A stretch of 64,000 bases of DNA from Bemisia tabaci. Its lineage: Eukaryota; Arthropoda; Insecta; Hemiptera; Aleyrodidae. The translations under genes and the position numbers were made by a program. The notes beneath the pieces are model-generated. The model ran no database searches, had not been told where the DNA came from, and worked only from the letters and a program-made list of their open reading frames with translations. How positions within the stretch are numbered: position 1 is the first letter of the stretch; each line of letters opens with the position of its first letter. The stretch lies in assembly GCF_918797505.1 (NCBI RefSeq), contig NC_092796.1, forward strand, positions 30,638,098 to 30,702,097, written 5' to 3'. Shown piece by piece: positions 52,905 to 63,699 of this stretch.

Positions 52905-53422
52905 GTGCTGAAATTGATAGACAAAACGATAGACAAGAAAGACAAACTGAAAATGCCGCAATCCTATTCTGTCGTGCTAAGAAAATTCGCCGTAAGAACC
53001 TTCAGGCGTTGCCAAATTTCCTTTGGTAAATCGCGAACTTTGGGAAAATTTGTAAATATTTTTCCTCCAAATTTTAAGATAATTTTGTTCGCAATTTCAC
53101 CTAAAGTTCATGAAAATTTCAAGGAAAAAGATCCATAACTTTCCTCAAAATTGAACATTTTATCGAAGAAAATTTGGCAACTCTCAAATGTTCATACGGC
53201 GTTTTTCCTTTGGCACGGCAGTTTTGTTGGAGGCGGGTAGTTGTAATGGACAAATAACGTGAGTAATAGACAAACCAACGGCAACCCGCAGGAGACCCTG
53301 TAGTTAGTCCATAGTTTTCTCCCTGAGTCTATGACCCCCGTTTCAACCAATAGGATCGCTCCATGTTCCTTGCATCTTCTTGTCTATCGCCTGGTCTGTC
53401 AATCCAATAATCAGCCTGCTGG
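52905..53422. mobile_element. Family D element, copy D2, interrupted by A13
   Basis: GCTGAAATTGATAGACAAAA and GCCGCAATCCTATT lead into A13. After it TTGTTGGAGGCGGGTAGTTG, AATAGACAAACCAACGGCAA and AACCAATAGGATCGCTCC follow D1 in order, ending TGTCAATCCAATAATCAGCC plus TGCTGGGG. Confidence 0.85.
52969..53221 (-). mobile_element. Family A MITE, copy A13, reverse, nested in D2
   Basis: CTGTCGTGCTAAGAAAATTC to TTTTTCCTTTGGCACGGCAG. AACCTTCAGGCGTTGCC at the left gives reverse orientation. Flanks TATT and TTTT suggest a mutated 4-bp duplication. Confidence 0.88.
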
Positions 53423-53809
53423 GGAGCCAAATCCGATAGGGAGCACAATTGGTCTTTTTACAATTTAGAACTATATTGTAATATTCCTAGCTCCTTCGGT
53501 AAATCACATATCTGTATAAGGAAACTATTGGCACGTATAAGCTCTTTCATGACATGACCCAAAAATGGTAGCTCCTAAAGGTCAATGAGGCGTAGAATAC
53601 GATGTGCACATTGAAAACGCGAAAAAGTAACTCAGATGCGCAGTTCAAAATCCGCAACTGTTTTAACTCTCGCTATAAAAAAGGAAGAAGAAAAACTTTT
53701 TTTGGAGTAAATTGGCAAGTTCAGCGAAACTAGATTAGTTGAATTTTGGAAGAAAATCGATTCCGAAACTTTGAGCGATGGGCGTTTGTGCTCCACAGCT
53801 CGTTCCACT
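53423..53809. other. Spacer, possible B relic
   Basis: TTGGTCTTTTTACAATTTAG plus AACTATATTG at 53450 resembles a worn B left end. No mirror end found. Confidence 0.35.
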
Positions 53810-54062
53810 CTACCGTGCTAAAGAGGAACGCCGCGCGAACATTCGAGAGTTGCCAAATTTTCCCGAATACAACATGTATTTTTGAGGAAAGCTGTGCATA
53901 TTTTCCCTTTAAACTTTCAGGAACCGTTGGTGAAATTGTAAAAAAAATTATCTGAAAAATTGGGAGGAAAATATTCTCAAGTTTACCAGGAAATTCGTGT
54001 TTTATCAAAGGAAATTTGGCAACGCCTGAAGGTTCATACGGTGTTCTTCCTTAGCACAGCAG
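53810..54062 (+). mobile_element. Family A MITE, copy A14 (TSD CACT)
   Basis: CTACCGTGCTAAAGAGGAAC to TGTTCTTCCTTAGCACAGCAG (last 20 bases cited), flanked by CACT at 53806-53809 and 54063-54066. Confidence 0.92.
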
Positions 54063-54359
54063 CACTGACCTTCAGTAACAGCGATTGAACTTGGACGAGG
54101 CGCCCGCGCTTTTCATGCTGGTTGCGTAATGATTCATAGTTGGATCTTTCCGTCCAAAGACCTTTGACCCGTCAGACCGGTTCTTGACCGAGGATCTACG
54201 ATTCATTATAAAATTTTAAATGTCATCCGCATCTTGCCAGGATACTCAAAATGCTCGAATGTCGAATATTTTTCTTTTCCGTTTTTCTCTTTTAGTTTTC
54301 TATGCACTACTAAAAATAAGTAGGTAAAATATTCTTCCAATATCTGTTGGCTCTCTTCT
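54063..54359. other. No feature seen
   Basis: Low-copy spacer. Confidence 0.4.
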
Positions 54360-54610
54360 CTGCCGTGCTAAGGAAGAATGCCGTACGAACATTCGGGGGT
54401 GCCAAATTTCCCCGGATAGAGCATGTATTTTTGAAGAAAGCTATTCATATTTTTTCCAGAAATTTTCAGCATTTTAGTTTAAATGACGTACACAATTATT
54501 TGAAGAATTTGGAGAAAAATATTCACAATTTTCTCAGTATATTTGATTTTCATTGAAGGAAACATAGCAGCGTCTGAAGGCTCAAACGGCGTTCTTCCTT
54601 GGCATGGCAG
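54360..54610 (+). mobile_element. Family A MITE, copy A15
   Basis: CTGCCGTGCTAAGGAAGAAT to CGTTCTTCCTTGGCATGGCAG (last 20 bases cited). Flanks do not match. Confidence 0.88.
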
Positions 54611-55719
54611 TATATTGGTATCGGTCGAATCCCTACTGATCCCGGTATAGAAGATTTAGTTATACTGGTAGCGCAAATATATTTTCTGTGATTAAATACT
54701 CGTAATATCAAATCTCTCTTGAAAAATTATAATCTCTCTTGAGAGCCATGTTACCAAACTGACGATATGAAACAAAAGAAAACTACACCCATATTTCTAT
54801 CGTAGAGTTTTAGAAAGCTTCATCGCACGAACATTCGTTAATCATTTGAAATGTGTTTCTTTTGATTTCTTTTAAAAGAAAATCACTCAAGTTAAATCAA
54901 CGGTTTATTTTGACTTCACTCAAATGAAAGACTTTTTCAAGAATGATCTAGGTTGCAAAATTGAGGTGCGTATTTTCCCAGTTTCATGCTGTACTCGTAA
55001 GAAGGTATCTGAATTTATGTTATTCTTTAAAAATTAATTAAAATCATTTTCAAGTAGTTTGGGAATTGTAACATAGAACAATCCTCCGCCGTTGTCAATT
55101 TCAGAGTTTTCCCGTTTTCCTACTTTCCTCCCGAGGAATCACGAAGCAATCACACCCCCCCACTCGATGTAAATTGGTTTTTCAGTCTCCATATTAACCA
55201 ACAGCGGATTAAACTTTTTATTTACACCCCTGCAATACCCACGAACGGAGGAAGAGGAAGCTCTGAATCCTTTGAGGGCCAAAATACTGCTGGGGGAGCA
55301 CGAATTGTGAAAGGTAGAGAGGGAGAGCCATCGTTGCCAGATTGTGCTGAAAATTCAGTACACTTTGCCATTTAGCTCAACGTAAAATTTCCAGGTTTTT
55401 GCACGTAATCTGGAAACCCTGAGGAGGGTAATATCGCCTTCCCCTTAACAAACAGTTTTTCTTTGAATTTCCACTCCCTTCATATTTACCGAAATCTAAA
55501 TCATGATTTGTGATTGTGAAACAAATAAAGCTGCATGCTTCGGGAGAATTCTCCGTCTCACGGGTAAATACACAACGCGTGAGTAGTTTGAAACGCGCTG
55601 GCCTCTTTAAATAATGAAAATTTAAAATTTTCCCGGTAAAGTCGATGCTTTACGCCCGTTTTCGCTCAGTGGAAAATCGTTCGATGAATCTCGGAGAAGG
55701 AGCGGGAGGTAGGATAATT
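54611..55719. other. Low-copy stretch
   Basis: AT-rich to 55080, then mixed. No gene or family recognised. Confidence 0.45.
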
Positions 55720-55970
55720 CTGTGCTAAGGAAAAACGACATATGAACATTTGGGAGTTGCCAAATTTCCTCGGATGCAAAATGTATTTTTGAAGAAAATT
55801 ATGCATATTTTTCCTTGCGATTTGTAAATGTTTTAAATTGAATTGCGTACAAAATTGTCTGAAAAATTTGGAAAAAAATATTCATACAATTTCTCCAGGA
55901 AATTCATTTTTTATCAAAGGAAAAATGGAAACTCTTGATGGTTCATACGGCGTTCTTCCGTAGCACGGCA
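55720..55970 (+). mobile_element. Family A MITE, copy A16, 3-bp loss at left tip
   Basis: CTGTGCTAAGGAAAAACG lacks the CCG of CTGCCGTGC. The right tip is CGTTCTTCCGTAGCACGGCA. Confidence 0.85.
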
Positions 55971-57349
55971 AAACATGGGCATGATCTATTTAGCCTCACC
56001 AAAATTTACGCTTCAATCGTCAAAAAACCAAATAATATAGCTCTCATTAATGCGAGGTTATGATTGTGAATACACTATGGTGTTCTCTAAACGCGTGCAT
56101 TTTTCCAAATTTTGAAAATTTCTGCGAAAGTCTTGGGCTCAATGAAACTCAAAATCGTGTACGTGTCGCTTATTTGTTGACTTTGGACTTCTTCTGAAAT
56201 TAGGCTGTACACGCTAGAGTCAATTAAGGTCCTCATCTCCTTAATTGTGACAGCCCAACGATGGTTATTCTTATTACTGAGAAGAATAACGTGTGTTCTG
56301 CTTTTAAAATTCGACATCTATCCTTTAAATGATCACATTTACCGTTAGTGAGGCAACGGAGAAGCATATTTCCCCCTCTCTTTTTCTTTTCATTGCAGTA
56401 ACAATTATTTTCATTCTTTACAAAAAAGAACGGGGTAAGGGAGAGATGAGGGGGGGGGGCCTCAAGTAGGTTCGGTATTGATTGAAGCTATTGAAGAGGA
56501 AAGAAGTGCGAATGACAAAGCACGCAAGAATGGGAGAAGAAGGGACAGACATCATTAATTCAAAACACGATCTGTTTGCGACGGGTGACTCCTGCTATCC
56601 TACGTGTATGCAACAAGCAACTCACAACGCGCCGAAAAAAAAAAACTTCGGTTAAAAGTTAAAGGAAATGGGCTTTACCGAAGTCTTCAGTGGCTGAGGA
56701 GCGAACTTTGATTCCCGCAATTGAAGTTTTCTGAGGATGTCATCGAAGTTAGCTTACCTAAAACAAAAACGAAAAACATTGTTTTAGAGTTTTTTTAACG
56801 TAAAATTGCGATCATGTTACTGAGCACTATTTTCCTCACATCGGCCCAGAACGAAGCGGTTGATTGTGAAACAACCAAACCAAGGATCAAGATTCTGGTG
56901 TTTCAAAATATCCACCTATACTTAATTTTTTCAAAACGATGCACACTGAAAAAGAGAGAGGACATGGATTCTATTCATTTATTGAAGAACATTACATGGT
57001 ACATTTACATGGGTTAAATCAATTATTGAAATGTTTTGTCTTTTCTAAAGAAAACAATACAAAAATCACCATATTGGCGTTAAAACTATAGGAACGCGTA
57101 TCTTAGTTTGCGACGTTGCATACATCCTCTCTTATTTTACTTTCTGAGAAAAAAAATCTTGTCGCCATTCTTTGAAACTATTCCTGATTTTGTATTTGTG
57201 TGTGAGGAATATTCAATTAAAATTTCGACAGAAAGCTCTGATTAGTTTTCTTTTGATAAAATAAAATGAGAGCTGAGATTCTGAAATACCGCAAACGAGA
57301 TACTCGTTCACCTGGAGAGTCACCCTAAATAGCCCCTTGTTTACGGACA
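55971..57349. other. Low-copy stretch
   Basis: Contains a CTTCGGTTAAAAG...CTTTACCGAAG hairpin at 56650-56686 and a G10 at 56450. No gene supported. Confidence 0.45.
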
Positions 57350-57432
57350 TTTGGACATATTTATGCTGAAAGGAACCATGTGCATAGAAATTGCTTGGGA
57401 CATAGTTCCTTTTAGCATAAATACGTTCATTT
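57350..57432. mobile_element. Family I mini-foldback, copy I6
   Basis: ATTTGGACATATTTATGCTG plus AAAGGAACCATGTGC pairs with CATAGTTCCTTTTAGC and ATAAATACGTTCATTT. Confidence 0.88.
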
Positions 57433-57919
57433 TAGAACAAGTGAAGAAAATTCCCAGCTAATTCCCGATAAAACTGATGGTAAGTTTCCTTATGAAGAAA
57501 AAGAGGCGGGCGACAGATTTTTTGCTGAAATTTTCAGCGCCGCAATGGAAAATCGACATTATTAGTCATAGACATGCAGATTAGAGTCTCGGCTCCGTCC
57601 AATCTACATCATAAATACGTTTTAAATTAAACACAGGAGCTCGCAGGAACATTTTTGACTCCGGGAAGAGAGATAAAACTTTGTAAGTAAGGGAATGAAG
57701 GAAAATTGGAAAAGGAGAAGGAGAGGGTGAGAGGAAAAATAAAGGACGATGAAATCGTGAAGATGAGAGAGAAACTGGCCGAGCTAATAGAGCAAGGTGG
57801 ATCCATTAAACTAGACTTCCTCATTCGGCACTATCTCGACATGTCCAAGGGAATAAGTTGGATGATACCAAGTTGCCTTGCGCAGAGATGTGCCTTCTCA
57901 ACGCTGGATTCCCGATCTA
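57433..57919. other. Low-copy stretch
   Basis: A plus frame from 57691 to 57930 encodes a lysine/glutamate-rich peptide (KIKDDEIVKMREKLAELIEQ) but has no ATG before it and no acceptor signal, and it ends inside A17. Not called as a gene. Confidence 0.4.
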
Positions 57920-58161
57920 CTGCGCGCTAGGGCAAAGCGCCGTACGAGCTTTCAGAAGTTGCCAAATTAACCAAGGCAAATTATGAATTTACGGGAAAAT
58001 TGGTGGAAATTTTATGATTTCAGAGAATTTTGTTCGTAATTTGATCTAAATTTTCAGGAAATTTCAATGAAAAATATTCGGAACTTCTCAAAAATCATTA
58101 TTTCTTGAGAGGGGAATTCGCAACATTCGAATGCTCATACGGCGTTTCTTCTTAGCACGGG
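57920..58161 (-). mobile_element. Family A MITE, copy A17, reverse
   Basis: CTGCGCGCTAGGGCAAAGCG to GGCGTTTCTTCTTAGCACGG. CTTTCAGAAGTTGCCAAATT at left shows reverse orientation. C3 starts at the very next base. Confidence 0.82.
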
Positions 58162-58396
58162 GCACAGTGGATTGAGTCCATTCAAGAGGTGGACATGACA
58201 TTTTAACTAAAACTTCATTTTATTATGTTTAACTCGTTACATTTCAAATTTTGAGAGGTGCTCTTAAAAGAAAATTTTGCGAGGAAACTAATGGAGCCAC
58301 TTTTAAAACCTCGAAGTTGTGTAATAACGGAGTTATGAGCTTTAAAAGTTTCCGAATTTTGTCCAACCTTTCTCATTGACTCGATCCACTGTGCGG
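58162..58396. mobile_element. Family C element, copy C3
   Basis: GCACAGTGGATTGAGTCCAT to TTGACTCGATCCACTGTGCG. Complete, 235 bp, directly against A17. Confidence 0.88.
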
Positions 58397-59347
58397 CAGG
58401 TGTGTTATGGATGCTCCCATAATTGATACAAAAGTATAAAAAATCAATTAACAAAAGTAAGAGCGGGCTTGGGATCTTGATTCTCTACTAAATTTTCCTC
58501 CTATATATTTTATTTTTAGGACGGCATAACGTCATTATTAATCTTCAAATCTTCCTGTCATCTTTGCACGTCATTTAAAAGGATTTTGCCAAAATCCATC
58601 CGTAAATTTCGCGTACCACTTTTCCTTTTGATTTTGTTGACGATTCGGTCTCCCACCTCGTGAGGTACTTGTTAGGGAATGCAAATTATGTTTTAAATAA
58701 GTTATTAAAGAATGAGTCGCAAAGGAATCTGAGGAAAAGAGTAAAGGAATGGGAATACATCGACTTAATTTTAAACAAAGCTTAGAAGGGATTGCAATTC
58801 TCAAAGTCATTTGTCACCTAAATTATTTGCATAAGAAGATTAATATATTTCTACAATTCTTTTCTCATTCTTCTTTTCCTGCCAACAACTAATGTCTGGA
58901 CATTTATCCCGGAATATACAATTTTTCTGGAGTCAGGTTTATTCTCATTAACCTATGAGTGCCTCATGAATGGCTTAAAACTGGTGGGCCGCAACCAAAG
59001 TGCGGATCACACACATCAATAATTTTCCTATATGTATACTGCTGGGCTTAGCAAACACCGTGGAACTCTACTCCAGATTTTGGAGGGTTTTTTTTTCCAT
59101 ACGCTTCGTAAAAAGAAAGCCTCAGCATGTACATCATTTGTATTTTCAATAAATGTACTTCATATCCTGCTTTATGTATACTCATAAAACAAGTGATGCT
59201 GGTTTGAAAAATGCTTTGGCTCCGAGTAACATGTCCGAAAAAAACCTCGCAAAATCAGAGCAGAGCACTGATTTAGTGATCCGATCCAGGTTCGAGCCTG
59301 GCAGCCGGTATCTGTTTTTTAGTGAGGTAGCAAATTTTCGACCCAAA
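58397..59347. other. Low-copy stretch
   Basis: AT-rich. A GGTTCGAGCCTGGC word at 59290 resembles a B box, but no stem or A box supports a tRNA. Confidence 0.45.
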
Positions 59348-59513
59348 GATTTGGCCCATCCAACCCAATTATTTGGTCAAAGCAACCCGCGATGATTTGG
59401 TCAATGCAACCCAATGATTCGGTCAATGCAACCCAATGATTCGGTCAAAGCAACCCATTGATTTGGTCAAAGCAACCCATTGATTCGGTCAATGCAATCC
59501 AAAGATTTAGCCC
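59348..59513 (+). repeat. 22-bp minisatellite
   Basis: About seven units of GATTYGGTCAAWGCAACCCA plus AT/TT, the outer ones more diverged (GATTTGGCCCATCC, GATTTAGCCCAT). Confidence 0.93.
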
Positions 59514-59535
59514 ATATAAGTAACTAAAAAAAGCC

Positions 59536-59561
59536 CAGCGGTTTTTTCTCAGCATGGCAGT
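59536..59561 (+). mobile_element. Family A right-tip remnant
   Basis: AGCGGTTTTTTCTCAGCATG plus GCAG resembles only the last 25 bp of family A. Confidence 0.45.
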
Positions 59562-59577
59562 AAGTATCTCATGGTGT

Positions 59578-60365
59578 CTATGTCGCAGGCTGTTAGTCAA
59601 ATTAGTCATTTTGTCAAATTCCTAAGCAAATAGTTAAATTATCTTACTTGGATTGAAATTCTGATATCAGAATTTCAAATTCAAATTATTCAAATTTCAA
59701 ATTCATTTCAAAAATTAGCAAAAGAATATTCTTTTGCTAATTTTAGATAAAACAATCATTCCCTCAAGTCGATAAGGATTTTCTGTAAAAAATTAGCATC
59801 ATCCAATTGTATATAAATTAAATTTAGTCCTTAAACGAGCTTTCATCTCAGGATTTTCAGCATGTCATATAATACCGACCTTTTAAAATTCTGAAGTTAA
59901 AATATGTGAGGAGCATTGGGAGGGCAAAATGTAAGATAAGTTGGTAATCTTGATGAATTGTTACTTTCAAAACAATGGAAACTTCATAGTTTCTCGTCAA
60001 AAACATACAAATCTTTGTAAACAATCAAAATTTGACTATCTGCCTCTACTTTGACTATTTGCCTGCGACATCTACACTGTCTCTGTAAACGTACTCTAAT
60101 GTGAAGTCGTGTTCTCCAGGTTTCTGGCCTAATGTCACACTAATAAATAATACCGATCTGTTAAAATTCTGAAAGTTAAAATATGTGAGGAACATTTGGA
60201 GGGCAAAATACAAGATGAGTTGGTATGGTACTTTTGATGAATTATTACTTTCAAAACAATGGAAACTAATCGTTCCTCGTCAAAAACATACACGTCTTTG
60301 TAAACCATCAAAATTTGACTATCTGCCTCTAATTTGACTATTTGCCTGCGACATCACATCACACT
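59578..60365. mobile_element. Family T element, copy T2, with 287-bp tandem duplication of its right part
   Basis: ATGTCGCAGGCTGTTAGTCA on the left, TTTGACTATTTGCCTGCGAC plus AT on the right (first at 60049-60072, again at 60342-60355). The right part from TAATACCGA...TTAAAATTCTGAA to ACATAC...TTTGTAAA is repeated once, with spacing 287 (CTCTGTAAAC at 60081 and 60368). Confidence 0.85.
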
Positions 60366-60435
60366 ATCTCTGTAAACGTATTCTAATTGTACATACAGTC
60401 GTGTTCTGCAGGTTTCGCGGCCGAATGTCACACTC

Positions 60436-60721
60436 ACGGCAGCACAATGTGAAGGACGCGGGGTCAGATTCGGCGACGCGGTGTATCTCCATCTCGTGCA
60501 TGGTTCATGACATTCTCACAAAGCCCGGCGCCCGAGGGGAACGAGGGAACTCCTCGACAATGGTGGAGCCCGGAGAGGGAATCCGAATAACGCGGGGGTG
60601 CAAACGTGATTATTTATCCCGCACAAATCCCGAACGATTTCCACGGATCCGAAAACTCTTGACCCGGAGCCTTTGCTTTTCTTCCCGGTGGCGACGGAAA
60701 AATCTCAGCCGGCTCGAGATC
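60436..60721. other. GC-rich low-copy block
   Basis: CpG-rich. The 120-codon plus frame lacks a domain and ends in family A sequence. Confidence 0.4.
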
Positions 60722-60810
60722 GTCCCGAGGAAAAGCGCCGTATGGACATTGGAATGTTGCTAAATTTCCCTCGATGAAATATGTATTTTCCAGGAAAACT
60801 CATGCACATT
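60722..60810 (+). mobile_element. Family A left part, copy A18
   Basis: CGTCCCGAGGAAAAGCGCCG, TATGGACATTGGAATGTTGC and TAAATTTCCCTCGATGAAAT match the left third. It stops where E2 begins. Confidence 0.75.
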
Positions 60811-61049
60811 TGTATTGCGTTTTGCAAAAGGAACCGAGAGCATTCCAATGTCGCTAAGATTATGCAACTGTTTTTACCTTGCAAATATAAAATGATCATA
60901 CAAACGAGTTTTATCTTTACTCTCAATAAACTATAAATTCATGAAAAAAATTGCCTTTGTGCATTTAATTTTGTTCATGATTTCAGTAATGGTACTGCCA
61001 AGAATGTAAGTTGCACAATCCTAGCAACATTGGAACGCTCTTGGTTCTA
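60811..61049. mobile_element. Family E MITE, copy E2, right tip lost
   Basis: TGTATTGCGTTTTGCAAAAG, GAACCGAGAGCATTCCAATG and TCGCTAAGATTATGCAACT pair with AAGTTGCACAATCCTAGC and AACATTGGAACGCTCTTGG. The terminal CAAAATGCAATCC is missing where C4 begins. Confidence 0.8.
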
Positions 61050-61197
61050 GGTGTTTCTAGAAGAAAATTTCACGGGGAAACCAATAGGACTCACCTCCTG
61101 GACCATTAGAACCTCAAAATGTTGTGTAGATGGAATTTTAAGCTTTTAAAGTTTCCAAATTTTGTCCGAACTCTTTAATTGACTCGATCCGGTGTGC
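61048..61197. mobile_element. Family C right part, copy C4
   Basis: TCTAGAAGAAAATTTCACGG, AACCTCAAAATGTTGTGTAG and TTTGTCCGAACTC to TTGACTCGATCCGGTGTGCG. Its left third is absent. Confidence 0.8.
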
Positions 61198-61288
61198 GGC
61201 GGTGAGCCGGGAGGGCAACGAGGGAGTTGGGTTTTTTTCCGCACATGGACAATTATGGGAAAGAGTTGGAGGAGATAACGATAACGTC
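61192..61288 (+). repeat. 97-bp perfect direct repeat, copy 1
   Basis: Begins GTGTGCGGCGGTGAGCCGGG, ends GATAACGATAACGTC. Identical to 61819-61915. Confidence 0.95.
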
Positions 61289-61360
61289 TTAACTTTTTTT
61301 TTTTGGCTGCGACTAGGCAAGTACAACTATTGAAAAGGCGCTGGGTTTGCTGACAGACGA

Positions 61361-61827
61361 CGCACAGTGGATCGAGTCAAGCAGAGAGATCGGACATGAA
61401 AATTTCAATTAAAACTGCCAACTCTGATGTTTAATTCGTCAAATTTTAAATTTTAAGGGGTGCTTCTAGAAGACAATTTCACGAGAAAACCAATAGACTC
61501 ACTTTGAGAACCTTCAAAATTTTGTGTAGATGGAGTTTTAAGCTTTTGAAGTTTCCAAATTTTGTCCGACCTCTCCAATCACTGGAAAAAAACCACATTG
61601 GATCTAGTCCAGACTCTTTAAAACATCGACCAGGAAAAATACTCTTGATTCAATCAGATTTAAGCTTCAATCAAGAACCAAGCCTCTTAATTTGAGCGAA
61701 TTTTCTTTTGATTTAAGCTTAATTTTGCTTGAATTAAGAGTCCTTTTTCTTGTCAATGTTTTCAAGAGGCTGGACTCTAGATCCAATGTGTTTTTTTTCC
61801 AGTGATTGGCTGGATCCAGTGTGCGGC
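61361..61827. mobile_element. Family C element, copy C5, interrupted by F3
   Basis: CGCACAGTGGATCGAGTCAA, then AATTTTAAGGGGTGCTTCTA and TTTGTCCGACCTCTCCAAT. After F3 it closes ATTGGCTGGATCCAGTGTGC. Confidence 0.85.
61580..61804. mobile_element. Family F MITE, copy F3, nested in C5
   Basis: CACTGGAAAAAAACCACATT plus GGATCTAGTCCAGACTC is mirrored by GAGGCTGGACTCTAGATCC and AATGTGTTTTTTTTCCAGTG. Host reads CCAAT before and ATTGG after, consistent with a 2-bp AT duplication. Confidence 0.92.
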
Positions 61828-61915
61828 GGTGAGCCGGGAGGGCAACGAGGGAGTTGGGTTTTTTTCCGCACATGGACAATTATGGGAAAGAGTTGGAGGA
61901 GATAACGATAACGTC
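61819..61915 (+). repeat. 97-bp perfect direct repeat, copy 2
   Basis: Identical to 61192-61288. Both copies follow a C right end, so a C-plus-flank unit was duplicated in tandem. Confidence 0.95.
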
Positions 61916-62331
61916 CCTTTAAGGAGCGGTCGGTTCGTCCCACTCGTCCCTCGATCCGGGTCCGGGGCGGCTGGGACCCTTCCCCAAGTTTCTCGCTCAG
62001 GAAATTAGACTTCTCCGGGGGAGTCTACCAACTTTCCACCGAAACGCATTGCTCCTCGCCCGCGGCTCCGTTTCGGATTCGGATTCCAATTCCTCTCCAC
62101 TTCAAGTTTCCCCACCGAGGTGCGGAAAATTGGCCTCAATTACCCGTAATCTACCCCAAAAACAGAAGCTCTGTTGCTTCGTCGCGCCCGAAAATCGAAT
62201 CAATTTCCTTTCCCACATCGATCCATCCGTCTATGGATCAGAAAAATTATCGCCGGTGCTGCCATTTTATTTCACCGAGGCTCCCGGGGCTCCCGGAATT
62301 AATATCGATTTCCGAAAGTTCCGCAGTTCCG
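61916..62331. other. GC-rich low-copy block
   Basis: The 125-codon plus frame at 62049 has no domain and runs into F4. Confidence 0.4.
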
Positions 62332-62516
62332 TTGACAGGAAAAATACTCTTGATTCAATCGGAATTTTGCTTGAATCAAAACGAAATCCGCTTAAATTAA
62401 GAGGCTTGGTTCTTGATTTAAGCTAAATTCTTATTTAATCAAGAGTATTTTTTCTTGTCAATGTTTTTAAGAGTCTGGACTCTAGATCCAATGTGTTTTT
62501 TTCCCCCCCCCCAGTG
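62332..62516. mobile_element. Family F MITE, copy F4, left tip lost
   Basis: Starts mid-element at TTGACAGGAAAAATACTCTT. The right end CTCTAGATCCAATGTGTTTT is followed by a C10 run and AGTG, where other copies have CC. Confidence 0.82.
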
Positions 62517-62997
62517 TATCCTTATACAGAGGACATGGACACACTGGGTACCTTTTAGAACCGAATACATGGTGGCAACTCCAGATGGTTCAAAGGTGCT
62601 GTCAACCTTATAGCGCTTAAACTAGAGGAATGCCGATCTACTCTACAACCATAATTTTTTTTCGAGGTTTTCAATCCATTTGAGGATTCTGCAACCTTGA
62701 ATGAGCATCAGGTTGGGGTTAGTACACATCCACGCTCAAGGCTTTCAAATTTTCAGGGATTAAGGCCTGTTTTTTTTCCAGTGCAGGTAAATTCCGATTT
62801 GTTCGAAAGTTCCGGAACGCCCGGGTTTAGTTTCGAAGATCATCAAATTTGATAAAACAATCATCAAGGATCAAATGATTGAGAAACCTGAAAATGCCAG
62901 GAAAATTCCAAAAATTGCTGCATATTCCGGGAATTTCAAAGATGCCGAGAAGTTGCAATAATTATGAAAATTGACATTAACTCCGGAAAATGGCAAC
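62517..62997. other. Low-copy stretch
   Basis: A GTTTTTTTTCCAGTG word at 62770 looks like another worn CACTG-group right end, with no partner found. Confidence 0.4.
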
Positions 62998-63655
62998 CTT
63001 GGATGAGATCAAAAGATATTGACGAGGCCAAAAGATATTGATGACACAAAAGTGAAAATAAGATTCCGCATTGAATTGGGAAAGTTCGTGACCGCCTGAT
63101 TTTCCAGCGCTTACTTTAAGCCAATCGACACCTGCTGAACACTTTTGAATTCCTTCCTTTCTGAAAATAACATGGGAAATCGGAACCACATATTTTTTTT
63201 TCGAATTCAGCCAATTTTTCAGGAAAAAGATGTCCATGACTGACTTTTTGAGGATTTGGCGTTTCTATTGATGCATAATACATTCCACTTTCTCCGAAAA
63301 ACACCAAAAATCCAATTTTTTGGAGTTTCAATTTCTTTCACTCGAGTCAGCTGGACAGTCAAAAACATCGACACAAGTGTCAGAAAATTTAAACTTCAAA
63401 AATCAAGATCTTCGTTGTATTGTGGAGAAATTAGAATGTATTGAACATCAATAGGAACATCAAAAAAATATATGGTTTCAATTTCCCATGTTAATTTCAT
63501 AAGGATTTCAAAAATGGTCGCCGGGCGTCTGATTGGCTTGAAGCAAGCGCGAGAAAGTCAGGCTTTCACGAACTTTCCCAATTCAAAGTGAATTCTTATC
63601 TTATTTTCTCTTTGAATGAGACTAAAATATATTGATGAGACCTCGTTTAATTACC
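62998..63655. mobile_element. Foldback PP
   Basis: ATGAGATCAAAAGATATTGA (itself tandemly repeated once), AGTGAAAATAAGATTCCGC, TTGAATTGGGAAAGTTCGTG and TAAGCCAATCGAC pair with GCGTCTGATTGGCTTGAAGC, TTCACGAACTTTCCCAATTC, TTATCTTATTTTCTC and AATATATTGATGAGACCTCG. Arms about 110-120 bp. Confidence 0.82.
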
Positions 63656-63699
63656 TAACCTCTACTGTTTCTGATAGGCTTGCTTTATGTATCTAGTTT

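Noticed and set aside
57691..57930. Charged, helix-like peptide frame
   Set aside because: No ATG start, no splice acceptor, and it runs into a family A MITE.
59260..59310. Possible tRNA (GGTTCGAGCC B-box-like word)
   Set aside because: The T-stem does not pair beyond one or two bases, and there is no A box or acceptor stem.
7726..60810. CRISPR-like array made by evenly repeated family A sequences
   Set aside because: Copies are kilobases apart, in both orientations, with target duplications. They are MITEs in a eukaryote.
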